Assembly: GCA_030019435.1 (NCBI GenBank)
Contig: JASEEV010000015.1
Coordinates: 1,498 to 37,963 of the forward strand
From: Methanocellales archaeon
GTDB lineage: Archaea > Halobacteriota > UBA148
Reading direction: 5' to 3'
Length of the DNA stretch: 36,466 bases
This document shows positions 1 through 8,102 of this stretch, in pieces (the stretch's first letter is position 1; each line of letters opens with the position of its first letter). A program made the position numbers and the translations under genes. Below the pieces are notes generated by a model. The model worked only from the letters and a program-made list of their open reading frames with translations. It did not search any database and was not told the DNA's origin.

Positions 1-3000
1 CGTGCAGCCGACCTTCGTTCCTTTTACCCATCCTGCCCATCCTGGGGCTACGACGTCTCCCAGTGCGTATGTGGAATAGTGGAACTTCTGATCGATGGCG
101 TGACAACCTTCACAATCGAGGGTTCCATGCGAATAGATGTCGATCTTCGTCACATGCTCGGCGATATATCCCTCTCCAGCAGACGAATGGCAGTCGACAC
201 AGCCTAACAATGGGATCACGAGATCTTTTGAGTGAAGGGTCTTCGTCGTTGATTCGCCATAAGTGCTCGTTAATTCATGACAGACCATACAATCGTACCA
301 ATCCAGTATCGTGTTTGCCTCGGATGCCCATTGATAGTGCGATCTGAGCTGCCCTGGACCCATATAGTCGCGCATCTTGTCTTCATCGGTATGACATGAT
401 CGACATCTTTCTGATGGTGAATCCAGATATTTCTCTAATGGGATCGTCAGTTTTGCATCATGTAGATTGGCTGCATCTGCATGACAGTAATAACATCTAT
501 CATCGTGCGTGTGCTTGTCGACCATCTTTTTGTCACTTCTAAAGAGCTTTGCCGTCTCCTCATCCTTATGACAGTTCGTGCAGCTCTCATCAAGAGACCA
601 ACCATAATGCGATATCAGCCCATTGATCTCCTCACGCGTTAGGTCTTTAGTGTCATAGAAATACGTGCTATCCTCGATGTTTTTATGACATATATAACAA
701 TCCCATCTCACCTTGACGTCTGCTCCACCAGAGTAATGCTCTCTAACGGGTGGTGCATTGAAGAGCGTGTAGCCGTCAGGAGCGTGGCAGTCATCACAGG
801 CTCTCGGATTCTTATACCTAGCAGGATGATCAGATGGCTCGGTGCCAGTTCCATGGCATGCCCAGCATGCCTTATTGATTGGATCTAGTATCGTTGTGCT
901 CTCGGCATCGTTGTTCAGGTTCCTATGAATGGAGAGCTTGACAGCAGCAACACTGATGGTGGAAGGTGCACCTCTATTAGTGTCATGACATGCCACACAA
1001 TCTGGACCTGCACCCAGGCCCAACTCTTGCACATGGAATGAAGTTGGCATGCCTCCGCCCTCAACATGACATTTCCAGCAATCCGCATTGGTCATTCCAT
1101 CATGACCGACCGTTTTTCTCGGGTCAACTGGCGTGCTCCATGAGACGTTGTTCGAATTAACATAATGACACCACTTGCAATCGGTTGTGTTGATGTTTGG
1201 AGCCATCAGGTATGTAGTAGAGCCATAGTGAGCTATCGTGGCATTAACAACCCCTGGATTTGGATCGATGTTTGACATGATGCTGTTATTATGACACAGC
1301 CAACACATCTCCGTCGCATCGGTGAACAGTTGTGTGGAAGCGTTCAAGTTCATCGGAATATGTTCGACCACTCCTGGAGCATCGTGCCACAGCGGATGGA
1401 CATGACAGTCCTCGCAGGCTCTTGGAGTCCTGTATCTATCAGGATGAGCGGTTGCAGGCTGCTCTCCTTCGGTGGCAAGACCATCCTCATTGAGATCGTC
1501 GCCATGACATGCCCAGCATCTTTCGTTCTCCCAGCTCACGTTGACAGCAGTGCCACTGTTCAACATTTGATGAATCGAGGTCGTGGCATTCATCGCAGCG
1601 ATGTCCACCCTTGCCCTTGCCGAACCAGCTAGACCGTGACAAGAGATGCAGCCTGGGCCTGCTTCACCTGCCTTCAGCTCATCATCATGGATCATGCCAG
1701 CACCATGGCATGCACTGCAATTTGCTCCATGGGTGATGTTCTGGCAGCTTGGACGTATGAAATCGGCAAGGAAGACGGTATAATTATCGTGACAATACCT
1801 GCAATATTCTGTGCTGTTGATCCAGCTCCTTAGCACTACCAATGGCGTATAGTTGACTGGATAGTGAGAGACGAACGATAAGTTGCTGCCATACGAATCA
1901 TCCTCTACATAGCTTACCTTTAGCTCCGTCTTGTTATGACATTCCAGACACGAGGTTGTGCTGTCTGGTGCACCTATGATTGCTTTGATGTCTGTGCCGT
2001 TCACGAAGTGCTCAAACACAGAAGGTGCAGAATCCACATTTGTATATGCAGGAGTGTCGTTGTGACACTCCCAGCATGTGTATGGATCAGTTATCCTATC
2101 GGGGTGTTCCTTTTCTCCAGGCTGTGTCCCACCAGTCTGGTGACAGCCCCAGCATCTCTTATTGGCTGGATCGACGGTGGCACTTGTATTCTTGTTCAGA
2201 TCGGCATGGACAGAAACGTTCATGGCAGAGACGTTCACTCTCTTAGGAGCGTGCTTTCCAACATCATGACATGCTATGCAGTCTGGACCAAATGCTCCTT
2301 CCCCGACGCTGTGCACGAATTCCACCGCTCTGTTGGTAGCGAGCAATGCTCCATGGCACTCGTAACATTTTGCTTCCGAGTAGTCCGCAAACACATGCTC
2401 ATAATATGTGGTGCCGTCGGCAGCCGTGGCATTGCCCTTATATGTCCCACTCGTGATCTCAGGTGGTACTATTTTCCCGATACCCTCAAATGACGATACC
2501 GTCTCAGTATAGTTTTCATCGCCTTCATAGTGGCAGCCAGCACACCAATAACTCGTGGCGGATATCGTCACATTGCGAGTATCATTATATGCGATGATCG
2601 ATAGGTGCAGGCCTATCGCAGTGGCGTCATGTGTGGTATCACCATGACAATAGATGCACATCGACAACTGAGAGGTGTTGGTCCAATAGCTCGTGTTCCA
2701 CTTTGAGCCGTTCAACTCATCTTCGCTGTGATGCATCGGAGCAATTATCTTTGGGGCTGACAGACCGCTATTGCTCAAGATAGTATCCATAACATCATAT
2801 TGATGGCATGTGGTGCAATTTCCGGCCTCTGCTTTATTTCCATATCCCCCTGTGGTGTTGAAGTACTTGACTGGGCTTGAGTGTGTGACATGGCAGATCG
2901 TGCAGTTCACCGTGTTGTTATGCTCTATCTTGTCCACATGGCAGTCCTTGCAGTCTGGGATCAGGCGATCATGGGAATGGATGCTCGTGTTCACCATGTA

Positions 3001-4398
3001 TGTGCCGTTTTCGAGCACCGTACCAGCATACTCCAGCGGATTGTCGTTGTGGCATTGCAGGCAATTAACTCCAGTCACGTTGTAAGTGCTGTGATTGACC
3101 TTGTCATGGCACTGAGAGCAAGCAGGGGTGATCGTGTTATGGATGTCGATCTTGTCTGCAGTGTAGTTGTGGCAAGAGGTGCAGTTCACTCCCGTTAGGG
3201 GAGATAGCGTTCCGTTGTGCGTGCTGTAGTTCCCTGCCTCTTTGTGGCAATCAAAACACGCAAGAACGTTTGGCTGGCTGGATAGATTGTGGAAGGCATT
3301 ATGGCAGTAGGAGCAGTTCACTATCGCATTGTCTGGATTCTCATGTACTGCGATGTTTCTCGGCATTCCCATAGAGGTGTCAAGCCATTGGGGCACCTCG
3401 TCGATGGAGAGATTCTGCGAGGTTGCGGTGAAGTTGTCCCTGTAGGATATCGGATGACAGGTAGAGCAGTTCGGATAAGCATTATCCACTTTTTTTGTGG
3501 CAGTTGTACTCAGTCGCCCATGACATGATGAGTTGGCACAATTTGGCCATGTTACATCTGGAGCGGCGACATTTTTGTGCACGCCTTGGAGAGTGCTCTT
3601 ATGGCAGTCGGTGCAAAGGACATAACCAGTCCCAAATCTGTGACATTCTCTCCCTCCACTACAACCACTTTGGTTCATATATGTTGTCTCATGGGTTGGA
3701 TTTGTTGGGTTTATGTGTGGTGAGCCATGCGTCCAACCCGCGTCTGTTAAAACAGTGAGATTGAAGTAAGCATTACCTGAATTAAGTCCACCAAGCACAC
3801 CACTCCAAGTGTGCGATCCACCCCCTCCACTAGAATAGTGACAATTTGGTGCTCCATCATAGTAATCACAACTGTATCTATCTACTTTGAAGTCACTTGC
3901 GCCGCTTACTTCTGTGCCCAGTCCAGTGGCGTTAACGTAAATTAAAAAGTCGACAGGCAGGGCGTTATAATGAGCATTTCCTATGGTACTCTCGTTGATC
4001 TCAAACGTTAGCTCATAGAAGCCAGTCCTCATCTTGGTCATGCTTCCACTAGAGATAGTCACGCCAGTCCCATTGATCACCTTGTATGTGACAGTGGGCT
4101 CAGTCGGATATCGCTCATTTGGCACGAGACGACCGTACTGGTCGACGACCATGGCATTGATCGTAACGTTTCTCGGATATCCAGTAGATGGCCACAGGTT
4201 GTTAGGAGCATCATACACCCAGTAATAAGGATCTAGGAGATACACAGCTTTGTCTGTTGTTGTTCTGACGAATAGACTTGGCTCTGTCGCAGCGGATGTT
4301 GATAATGTCTCAAAGGGAGTGACAAGTAATATGAATACTGTGAGTAGTATACAAACTTTGAGTGTTTTTCTCAAAATTTTCGAGGACTCATCATGCAT
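1..4398 (-). CDS. Giant secreted multihaem c-type cytochrome (3' end outside window)
   Basis: I followed this minus-strand frame codon by codon from ATG 4398 to the window edge and found no stop: 1466 codons, still open. The N-terminus has a lysine-bearing segment, then a hydrophobic stretch (about residues 15-30), which is a Sec signal. Residues about 30-175 lack haem motifs and look like a beta-rich Ig-type domain. From there on I count 35 canonical CXXCH motifs, for example CSYCH, CKDCH, CWECH, CISCH, CWACH, CVACH and CEGCH. There is also one CX4CH site (Cys codon near 3541) and two wider CXnCH sites. A further Cys codon at the left edge suggests more haems beyond. Many N-glycosylation sequons (NVS, NKT) fit an extracellular protein. 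By family knowledge, such proteins in methane- or alkane-oxidising archaea carry electrons across the cell surface. A weak SD (AGTGAG) precedes the start. There is an in-frame TAG upstream and no other in-frame ATG. Confidence 0.93.
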   Translation of the reverse strand, partial: MHDESSKILRKTLKVCILLTVFILLVTPFETLSTSAATEPSLFVRTTTDKAVYLLDPYYWVYDAPNNLWPSTGYPRNVTINAMVVDQYGRLVPNERYPTEPTVTYKVINGTGVTISSGSMTKMRTGFYELTFEINESTIGNAHYNALPVDFLIYVNATGLGTEVSGASDFKVDRYSCDYYDGAPNCHYSSGGGGSHTWSGVLGGLNSGNAYFNLTVLTDAGWTHGSPHINPTNPTHETTYMNQSGCSGGRECHRFGTGYVLCTDCHKSTLQGVHKNVAAPDVTWPNCANSSCHGRLSTTATKKVDNAYPNCSTCHPISYRDNFTATSQNLSIDEVPQWLDTSMGMPRNIAVHENPDNAIVNCSYCHNAFHNLSSQPNVLACFDCHKEAGNYSTHNGTLSPLTGVNCTSCHNYTADKIDIHNTITPACSQCHDKVNHSTYNVTGVNCLQCHNDNPLEYAGTVLENGTYMVNTSIHSHDRLIPDCKDCHVDKIEHNNTVNCTICHVTHSSPVKYFNTTGGYGNKAEAGNCTTCHQYDVMDTILSNSGLSAPKIIAPMHHSEDELNGSKWNTSYWTNTSQLSMCIYCHGDTTHDATAIGLHLSIIAYNDTRNVTISATSYWCAGCHYEGDENYTETVSSFEGIGKIVPPEITSGTYKGNATAADGTTYYEHVFADYSEAKCYECHGALLATNRAVEFVHSVGEGAFGPDCIACHDVGKHAPKRVNVSAMNVSVHADLNKNTSATVDPANKRCWGCHQTGGTQPGEKEHPDRITDPYTCWECHNDTPAYTNVDSAPSVFEHFVNGTDIKAIIGAPDSTTSCLECHNKTELKVSYVEDDSYGSNLSFVSHYPVNYTPLVVLRSWINSTEYCRYCHDNYTVFLADFIRPSCQNITHGANCSACHGAGMIHDDELKAGEAGPGCISCHGLAGSARARVDIAAMNATTSIHQMLNSGTAVNVSWENERCWACHGDDLNEDGLATEGEQPATAHPDRYRTPRACEDCHVHPLWHDAPGVVEHIPMNLNASTQLFTDATEMCWLCHNNSIMSNIDPNPGVVNATIAHYGSTTYLMAPNINTTDCKWCHYVNSNNVSWSTPVDPRKTVGHDGMTNADCWKCHVEGGGMPTSFHVQELGLGAGPDCVACHDTNRGAPSTISVAAVKLSIHRNLNNDAESTTILDPINKACWACHGTGTEPSDHPARYKNPRACDDCHAPDGYTLFNAPPVREHYSGGADVKVRWDCYICHKNIEDSTYFYDTKDLTREEINGLISHYGWSLDESCTNCHKDEETAKLFRSDKKMVDKHTHDDRCYYCHADAANLHDAKLTIPLEKYLDSPSERCRSCHTDEDKMRDYMGPGQLRSHYQWASEANTILDWYDCMVCHELTSTYGESTTKTLHSKDLVIPLLGCVDCHSSAGEGYIAEHVTKIDIYSHGTLDCEGCHAIDQKFHYSTYALGDVVAPGWAGWVKGTKVGCT

Positions 4399-4476
4399 GT
4401 GCTCACTTCTTTTCTCGTTTCCTCTAGATAACTTGATCTACATTCTACGAGTGTGTTAATAACCTTTTCGCTTCAA

Positions 4477-4534
4477 TAGATTTTCCACCTAAATAAGATG
4501 GAGAAGTTATTCCAGCCTAGATGAATGCTTGGAG
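4477..4534. promoter_or_regulatory. Intergenic structured element, copy A (TCCA/TGGA alternation)
   Basis: This non-coding stretch lies between the divergent cytochrome and winged-helix genes. It contains TCCA (4484), TGGA (4499), TCCA (4511) and TGGA (4530), so adjacent pairs can form overlapping, mutually exclusive hairpins or repeated palindromic protein sites. A second copy lies at 5318-5375 with almost the same spacing (15/12/19 here, 14/12/20 there). Both begin with TAGATTTTCCACC. It may be an operator or an RNA leader; function is inferred. Confidence 0.6.
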
Positions 4535-4628
4535 ACGATTGAATCTCGAAAAACCTGAAGTGATCTGCTGGCTGGAGGGAGCATTCTTTTATACATGGAA
4601 AATAAATCAGTTTAAGGTGAATTAGTTT

Positions 4629-5264
4629 TTGCTCATGCCAAACACAACTCATCTGGATGAGGAAGTCAGAAAAAAGTTGGTCCTTCTCGGTAATAAGAGA
4701 TACTTCTATCTCGTGCTCACACTTAGGGATATGCTCGCTAAAGGCACGAATCCAAGCATCACCCAGTTGATCAACACGTTCAATGATCGTTATGCCAAAC
4801 ATTATGCTGACACGGAAATTCACGGCGGCGTTACTGAATCGACGCTAAAAAAGAACATATCTCATCTCATCGACGAGGGGATCATAAAGGCAAAGCCAGT
4901 CACACGAAGCAAATACAGCAAAAAAGTGCTCGATCTTGACGACAAGCTTCTTGCCGGTATCGAACATAAAATCATGAACGCTGTAGCAGACAAATTTGTG
5001 GTCCAAACAAATCTGGATGATGAGATCGTGATTGGTATATCCGTCCTCATCACCGTCTTCGTTGCTGGGATGGGCATTTCTGTGTTGATGGATGGGCTTT
5101 ATCTTATAGAGCTGACGATTGTCACTTTGTGCTGGATTTTCTCTCTCATCACAGTGATCTTGCTGATTCTTACCAGGATACGAAGCTATGAATTAGACGA
5201 AGTCTCAATAGAATTTCCACTCAAGATAGGAAGACTAGAGGACTTTTTGAGAAGAATTTTCTAA
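4629..5264 (+). CDS. Membrane-anchored winged-helix transcription regulator
   Basis: This is a 211-residue protein. Residues about 10-110 are rich in charged helices and fit an archaeal helix-turn-helix/winged-helix domain, including a segment resembling a recognition helix (TLKKNISHLIDEGII). Two strong hydrophobic spans follow (about 133-154 and 158-179), then a short charged tail. That architecture suggests a one-component regulator tethered to the membrane with its DNA-binding part in the cytoplasm. I chose the TTG at 4629 because AAGGTGA (4614-4620) lies 8 nt upstream. The ATG at 4635 is an alternative, six residues in the mature numbering aside. The gene is divergent from the giant cytochrome and is bracketed by the two copies of the TCCA/TGGA element, so it may control itself, the cytochrome and the roadblock gene. 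That role is inference; no specific family was recognised. Confidence 0.7.
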   Translation: MLMPNTTHLDEEVRKKLVLLGNKRYFYLVLTLRDMLAKGTNPSITQLINTFNDRYAKHYADTEIHGGVTESTLKKNISHLIDEGIIKAKPVTRSKYSKKVLDLDDKLLAGIEHKIMNAVADKFVVQTNLDDEIVIGISVLITVFVAGMGISVLMDGLYLIELTIVTLCWIFSLITVILLILTRIRSYELDEVSIEFPLKIGRLEDFLRRIF

Positions 5265-5317
5265 GATCGTTGACGTCGATCGATAGACCGAAATCGCTAA
5301 TATCATTTTCGTTTTAC

Positions 5318-5375
5318 TAGATTTTCCACCCAGATAGGTGGAGGAACTGCTCCAACCTAAACAAGTTTTTTGGAC
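5318..5375. promoter_or_regulatory. Intergenic structured element, copy B (TCCA/TGGA alternation)
   Basis: This is the second copy of the element at 4477-4534. TCCACC and GGTGGA (5325-5342) form a clean stem. GGAG/CTCC (5340-5353) and TCCAA/TTGGA (5351-5374) form overlapping alternative stems. It lies 78 nt before the roadblock gene and 53 nt after the winged-helix gene. Stem pairing differs between the copies but is kept, which argues for a selected structure or palindromic binding sites. Confidence 0.6.
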
Positions 5376-5452
5376 ATTAAAGATAGACCATCTTATGTAG
5401 ATATGCATGTCGTTGTAAAATCTGTAAAAAATCCACCGCAGATGGCTCAAAA

Positions 5453-5818
5453 ATGCCAACAACCGCTGAAATGCTTGAAAGCATATTAAACGATCTAAAA
5501 AGGACTGGTGATATAGAAGCCTCTGCCATCGTGAGCAGAGACGGGCTGATCATGGCATCTGACATTCCTCCTGGCATCCATGCTGAGGCATTCGCTGCGA
5601 TGAGTGCCACCATGTTAGGTGCGGCAGAGACTGCAACGGCGGAGCTGAAGAAGGGAATCCCAGATAGGATCATCGTGGAGTCCGCAAAAGGAAAGGTGAT
5701 CGCTGCTGGTGCCGGTCCAAAGGCATTGCTTGTAGCGATGACCGGCTCTTATGCAGGACTTGGTCTGATCCTTGTGGAGGTGGAGAGAGCAACTGAGAAT
5801 GTGAAGGAGTTGTTGTGA
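5453..5818 (+). CDS. Roadblock/LC7 domain protein
   Basis: The protein has 121 residues, the usual size of a stand-alone roadblock/LC7 domain. It begins with a helix (TTAEMLESILNDLKR), followed by the typical strand-turn-strand (ASAIVSRDGLIMASDIPPG). A long alanine-rich helix, a second strand pair (IIVESAKGKVIAAGAGPKALLVAMT) and a C-terminal helix complete it. Archaeal members usually act as partners of small Ras-like (MglA-type) GTPases or as regulatory scaffolds; no GTPase gene is in this window. It overlaps the next gene by one base (TGATG), so the two are probably translated together. No clear SD is visible, and the TCCA/TGGA element precedes it. The domain call is strong; the biological role is unknown. 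Confidence 0.85.
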   Translation: MPTTAEMLESILNDLKRTGDIEASAIVSRDGLIMASDIPPGIHAEAFAAMSATMLGAAETATAELKKGIPDRIIVESAKGKVIAAGAGPKALLVAMTGSYAGLGLILVEVERATENVKELL

Positions 5819-6147
5819 TGAAGGGCGTTGATCTCAAAGGGAAAGAGAATATTTTACGACTTATCATAATAATCATCATAATAGGATCAGCGATAGGGAT
5901 GATAGGGGCTGGACCAGTGCTCGGAGCGTTAGCCAAGGACAAGCCCTCTTGGTTCGTATCGATGGGAATCATGGGGTGGATGGTCTATATGATCGTGGTT
6001 GCCCTCCTCGCATATTTTTCACCTGAGCATTGTAATGTGTGTAGGAGAGCATTGTTCAGCAAATACGACATAGGGAGTGCATTGACTGAGGATATAATGG
6101 GTGATATAAAATTGGTGTGCAACAGGTGCAAATGGTGGTACGAATAG
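5818..6147 (+). CDS. Two-TM membrane protein with C-terminal zinc ribbon
   Basis: The protein has 109 residues from the ATG at 5818, which overlaps the roadblock stop codon (TGATG). GTG at 5815 is a possible one-codon extension. Hydrophobic spans occupy about residues 13-38 and 45-66. The C-terminal part carries HCNVC and VCNRC, two CXXC knuckles about 30 residues apart that fit a zinc ribbon on the cytoplasmic side. I do not recognise a named family. Its tight coupling to the roadblock protein suggests the two products interact, with this one as a membrane anchor. That is inference. Confidence 0.7.
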   Translation: MKGVDLKGKENILRLIIIIIIIGSAIGMIGAGPVLGALAKDKPSWFVSMGIMGWMVYMIVVALLAYFSPEHCNVCRRALFSKYDIGSALTEDIMGDIKLVCNRCKWWYE

Positions 6148-6164
6148 ACTTGTTATGGTCTTGA

Positions 6165-6272
6165 TCATCGGCGCCGCTCCCTCAGCTTTTTTATCATCCA
6201 TATCGATCTCAATATCCATGACGCCACTAGGATTACAAGTAGCGCCAATGCTATCTTCAGATCGACTTGCAT
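6165..6272 (-). CDS. Small single-TM protein (35 aa)
   Basis: A 35-codon frame starts at ATG 6272, inside the last codons of the TudS-like gene, and ends at TGA 6165. The product has one hydrophobic helix (about residues 6-22) and a very basic tail ending in ERRR, so it would be a membrane peptide with its positive end inside. AAGGTG lies 5 nt upstream of the ATG. It would be the last gene of the CooT-GAPDH-TudS operon. The short length makes it tentative. Confidence 0.5.
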   Translation of the reverse strand: MQVDLKIALALLVILVASWILRSIWMIKKLRERRR

Positions 6273-6718
6273 ACCTCCACCTTATGATCTGACATCTTCA
6301 GTTGAATCCCTCTTTTTTTCAGCTCAGACTCGATCTCCTCGAAGAATATTCCTCTACCTCTCACATGTTCATGTTCACATTGTTTGATTTCTCCACCTTG
6401 ATATCCTATGGTAGTCATCTCTGCTGCACAGGACGGGCTTTTTGCCACTCCGATTATTTCGATGCGTACACCTTCTTCGGCCAACTGCTGGATTACATCT
6501 GCATATGGCATGAACAGTCGGCGGCAAAATCTCCTGTACTTTGGGAAATCCAGCTGATTTTTCGTCACCTCCCATCTGCTTAGCCCAAAATAGCTCGCCT
6601 CTGGACATGGCAATTGTATTACTGGCATGTTGACTACGAACGCCGCCCCTTTTCCAAGTCGCACCGTCGGATTGAGCAAACAATGTGCGACCACTTGTAT
6701 TCTTTGCTCAGCTGTCAT
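6257..6718 (-). CDS. TudS-related (DUF523-like) putative Fe-S desulfidase
   Basis: The protein has 153 residues. Three cysteines are spaced as in the DUF523/TudS group: AHCLLN (Cys13), LPCPE (Cys38) and KSPSC (Cys97). In characterised TudS proteins the three equivalents hold a [4Fe-4S] cluster that removes sulfur from thiolated compounds such as thiouracil. The sequence here fits the CD3072-like branch better than classical TudS. Its start overlaps the GAPDH stop by four bases (ATGA), so it belongs to the GAPDH operon. The substrate cannot be told from sequence. Confidence 0.7.
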   Translation of the reverse strand: MTAEQRIQVVAHCLLNPTVRLGKGAAFVVNMPVIQLPCPEASYFGLSRWEVTKNQLDFPKYRRFCRRLFMPYADVIQQLAEEGVRIEIIGVAKSPSCAAEMTTIGYQGGEIKQCEHEHVRGRGIFFEEIESELKKRGIQLKMSDHKVEVCKSI

Positions 6719-7725
6719 GCAATACCCATGGCTTTATTCGTCTTGGCGATCGATTTTTGTCCATTTTCTTCCAGTTCGGTCATAGCCCTGATTGCATCGA
6801 TGTTCTCTGGAATGACAATTGACTCCTGATGGATCGCTTGGAAGAAGTAGAGCTCGCCTTCGTCAATGCTGACGGACTCCCCCCAGATGCAATTCTCCCA
6901 CATGTCATATCTCGGTCTGCCAAAATCTCTTGCAAACTCTATGATGGATGCGGTTGACGTTATACCATCTGCTGCGCTCACGAATCGTATGCGGGGAGCT
7001 TTTTCCAAGACTGCCTTTACGTCGTCGACTTCTGGAGTCTTGTCGAATACGAAGTTCAACACATGCAGATGCATCAGTGTTGTAGGAATCTTGATCGCAA
7101 GGGTCGTGATGTTTATATGCGGAAGTATTGTTTGAACGTCTGGTCCATGATGCGATGGCAACTTCACTGGATCGGGTATGATCGCATTGATCGGCCCCTT
7201 CTTGATATCACCGGGGTCGGCAGCTCGTCTAATCAGCAAAGCTCTTACCTTTTTCACGCCAAACGCCTTGTCCAATAAGTGTATGACCCTACAAAGCCCG
7301 GTGGTGTTGCAAGAGACCACCCTGGTGAAGTCGCGTCCTAAAGCTTTGTCGTAATTACAGGCAGCATTAAATGAGAATCCTGCCACCTCGTGTTTCTCAC
7401 CGCCTTCGAAGATCGCTTTGACTCCTGCTTCCTCATACATTGGCTTGTTTTTGGCTCCTATTCCTTCAGGCGTGCAGTCGACGACTATGTCTGCTTCACC
7501 CAGCATATCGTGGATCGTTCCAGCGATATTGATTCCTGCCCTTTCGAAATCATCGCACTTCTCTGGAATTGTGTACAGGTCATATCCCCTCTCGATAGCT
7601 AGCTTGGCTTCAAAATTGGGTCGTGTCTTTGCGACGCCCACGACCTCCATGTCGTCTTGAGCTTTTACTGCATCTGCCACTCTCTTGCCTATGGTCCCAT
7701 AACCGTTTATTGCCACTTTAACCAT
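6715..7725 (-). CDS. gap: Archaeal type II glyceraldehyde-3-phosphate dehydrogenase
   Basis: The enzyme interconverts glyceraldehyde 3-phosphate and 1,3-bisphosphoglycerate in glycolysis/gluconeogenesis. The product is about 336 residues, the normal length. It opens with the archaeal Rossmann motif VKVAINGYGTIGKRVADAV and carries the catalytic SCNTTGLCR (Cys139). I chose ATG 7725 rather than the GTG at 7734: archaeal GAPDHs begin MVKVAING, and GGTGAG lies just upstream of this ATG, overlapping the end of the previous gene. It is the second gene of a CooT-like / gap / TudS-like operon. No anomaly was seen. Confidence 0.96.
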   Translation of the reverse strand: MVKVAINGYGTIGKRVADAVKAQDDMEVVGVAKTRPNFEAKLAIERGYDLYTIPEKCDDFERAGINIAGTIHDMLGEADIVVDCTPEGIGAKNKPMYEEAGVKAIFEGGEKHEVAGFSFNAACNYDKALGRDFTRVVSCNTTGLCRVIHLLDKAFGVKKVRALLIRRAADPGDIKKGPINAIIPDPVKLPSHHGPDVQTILPHINITTLAIKIPTTLMHLHVLNFVFDKTPEVDDVKAVLEKAPRIRFVSAADGITSTASIIEFARDFGRPRYDMWENCIWGESVSIDEGELYFFQAIHQESIVIPENIDAIRAMTELEENGQKSIAKTNKAMGIA

Positions 7726-7726
7726 C

Positions 7727-7915
7727 TTACTCACCTTTGATCATGATTTCGTGTTTGCTCATGTCGATATCAGAGATTCGTCCCCTTAGGCTTTTTCTCT
7801 CCCCCAATATTCCGATGAGCTCGATGTCATCGTCTTCGATTAAAATACGGATAACGTCTTCCATCACGGTCTCCCTCTTGCCATTGGTATCAAACACTAC
7901 GGTAGATTCGCACAT
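7727..7915 (-). CDS. CooT-family nickel-binding protein
   Basis: The protein has 62 residues and begins MCEST. I chose ATG 7915 over the in-frame GTG 7924 because family members start MCXS, and in the studied CooT the second-position cysteine binds Ni(II). The rest is the short beta-rich SH3-like fold usual for the family (COG1532), with an acidic EDDDIELIG segment. The stop is one base before the gap start codon, so the two genes are cotranscribed. A role in nickel handling is known only for some members. The link to GAPDH is unexplained. Confidence 0.75.
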   Translation of the reverse strand: MCESTVVFDTNGKRETVMEDVIRILIEDDDIELIGILGERKSLRGRISDIDMSKHEIMIKGE

Positions 7916-8102
7916 TACGATCACGATTTTCTAGTTATCCTCATTTTTCATAAAGGTATGGTCAGTGAGAGTTCTTATACTTTTTAGCCGTCATCACTTG
8001 AACATCTTCTCGTAAGCGCAAATATCTAGCCGTGAAACTCGACAAAAAGTTAAAAAGCAGAAAAGTTGTATAAAATATGACAAGTTGATCCGGAGAGATG
8101 GG

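Noticed and set aside
1936-2493. Plus-strand frame of 185 codons, and similar plus-strand frames within 63-4459
   Set aside because: All lie opposite the uninterrupted cytochrome frame, whose regular CXXCH motifs show that the minus strand is coding. The Cys-rich look of the plus-strand frames is a by-product.
7930-7960. ATCCTCATTTTTCAT near 7938 as another CRISPR-like repeat
   Set aside because: Only about 14 bases match and the GAAAC/GAAAG ends are absent, so it is probably chance.
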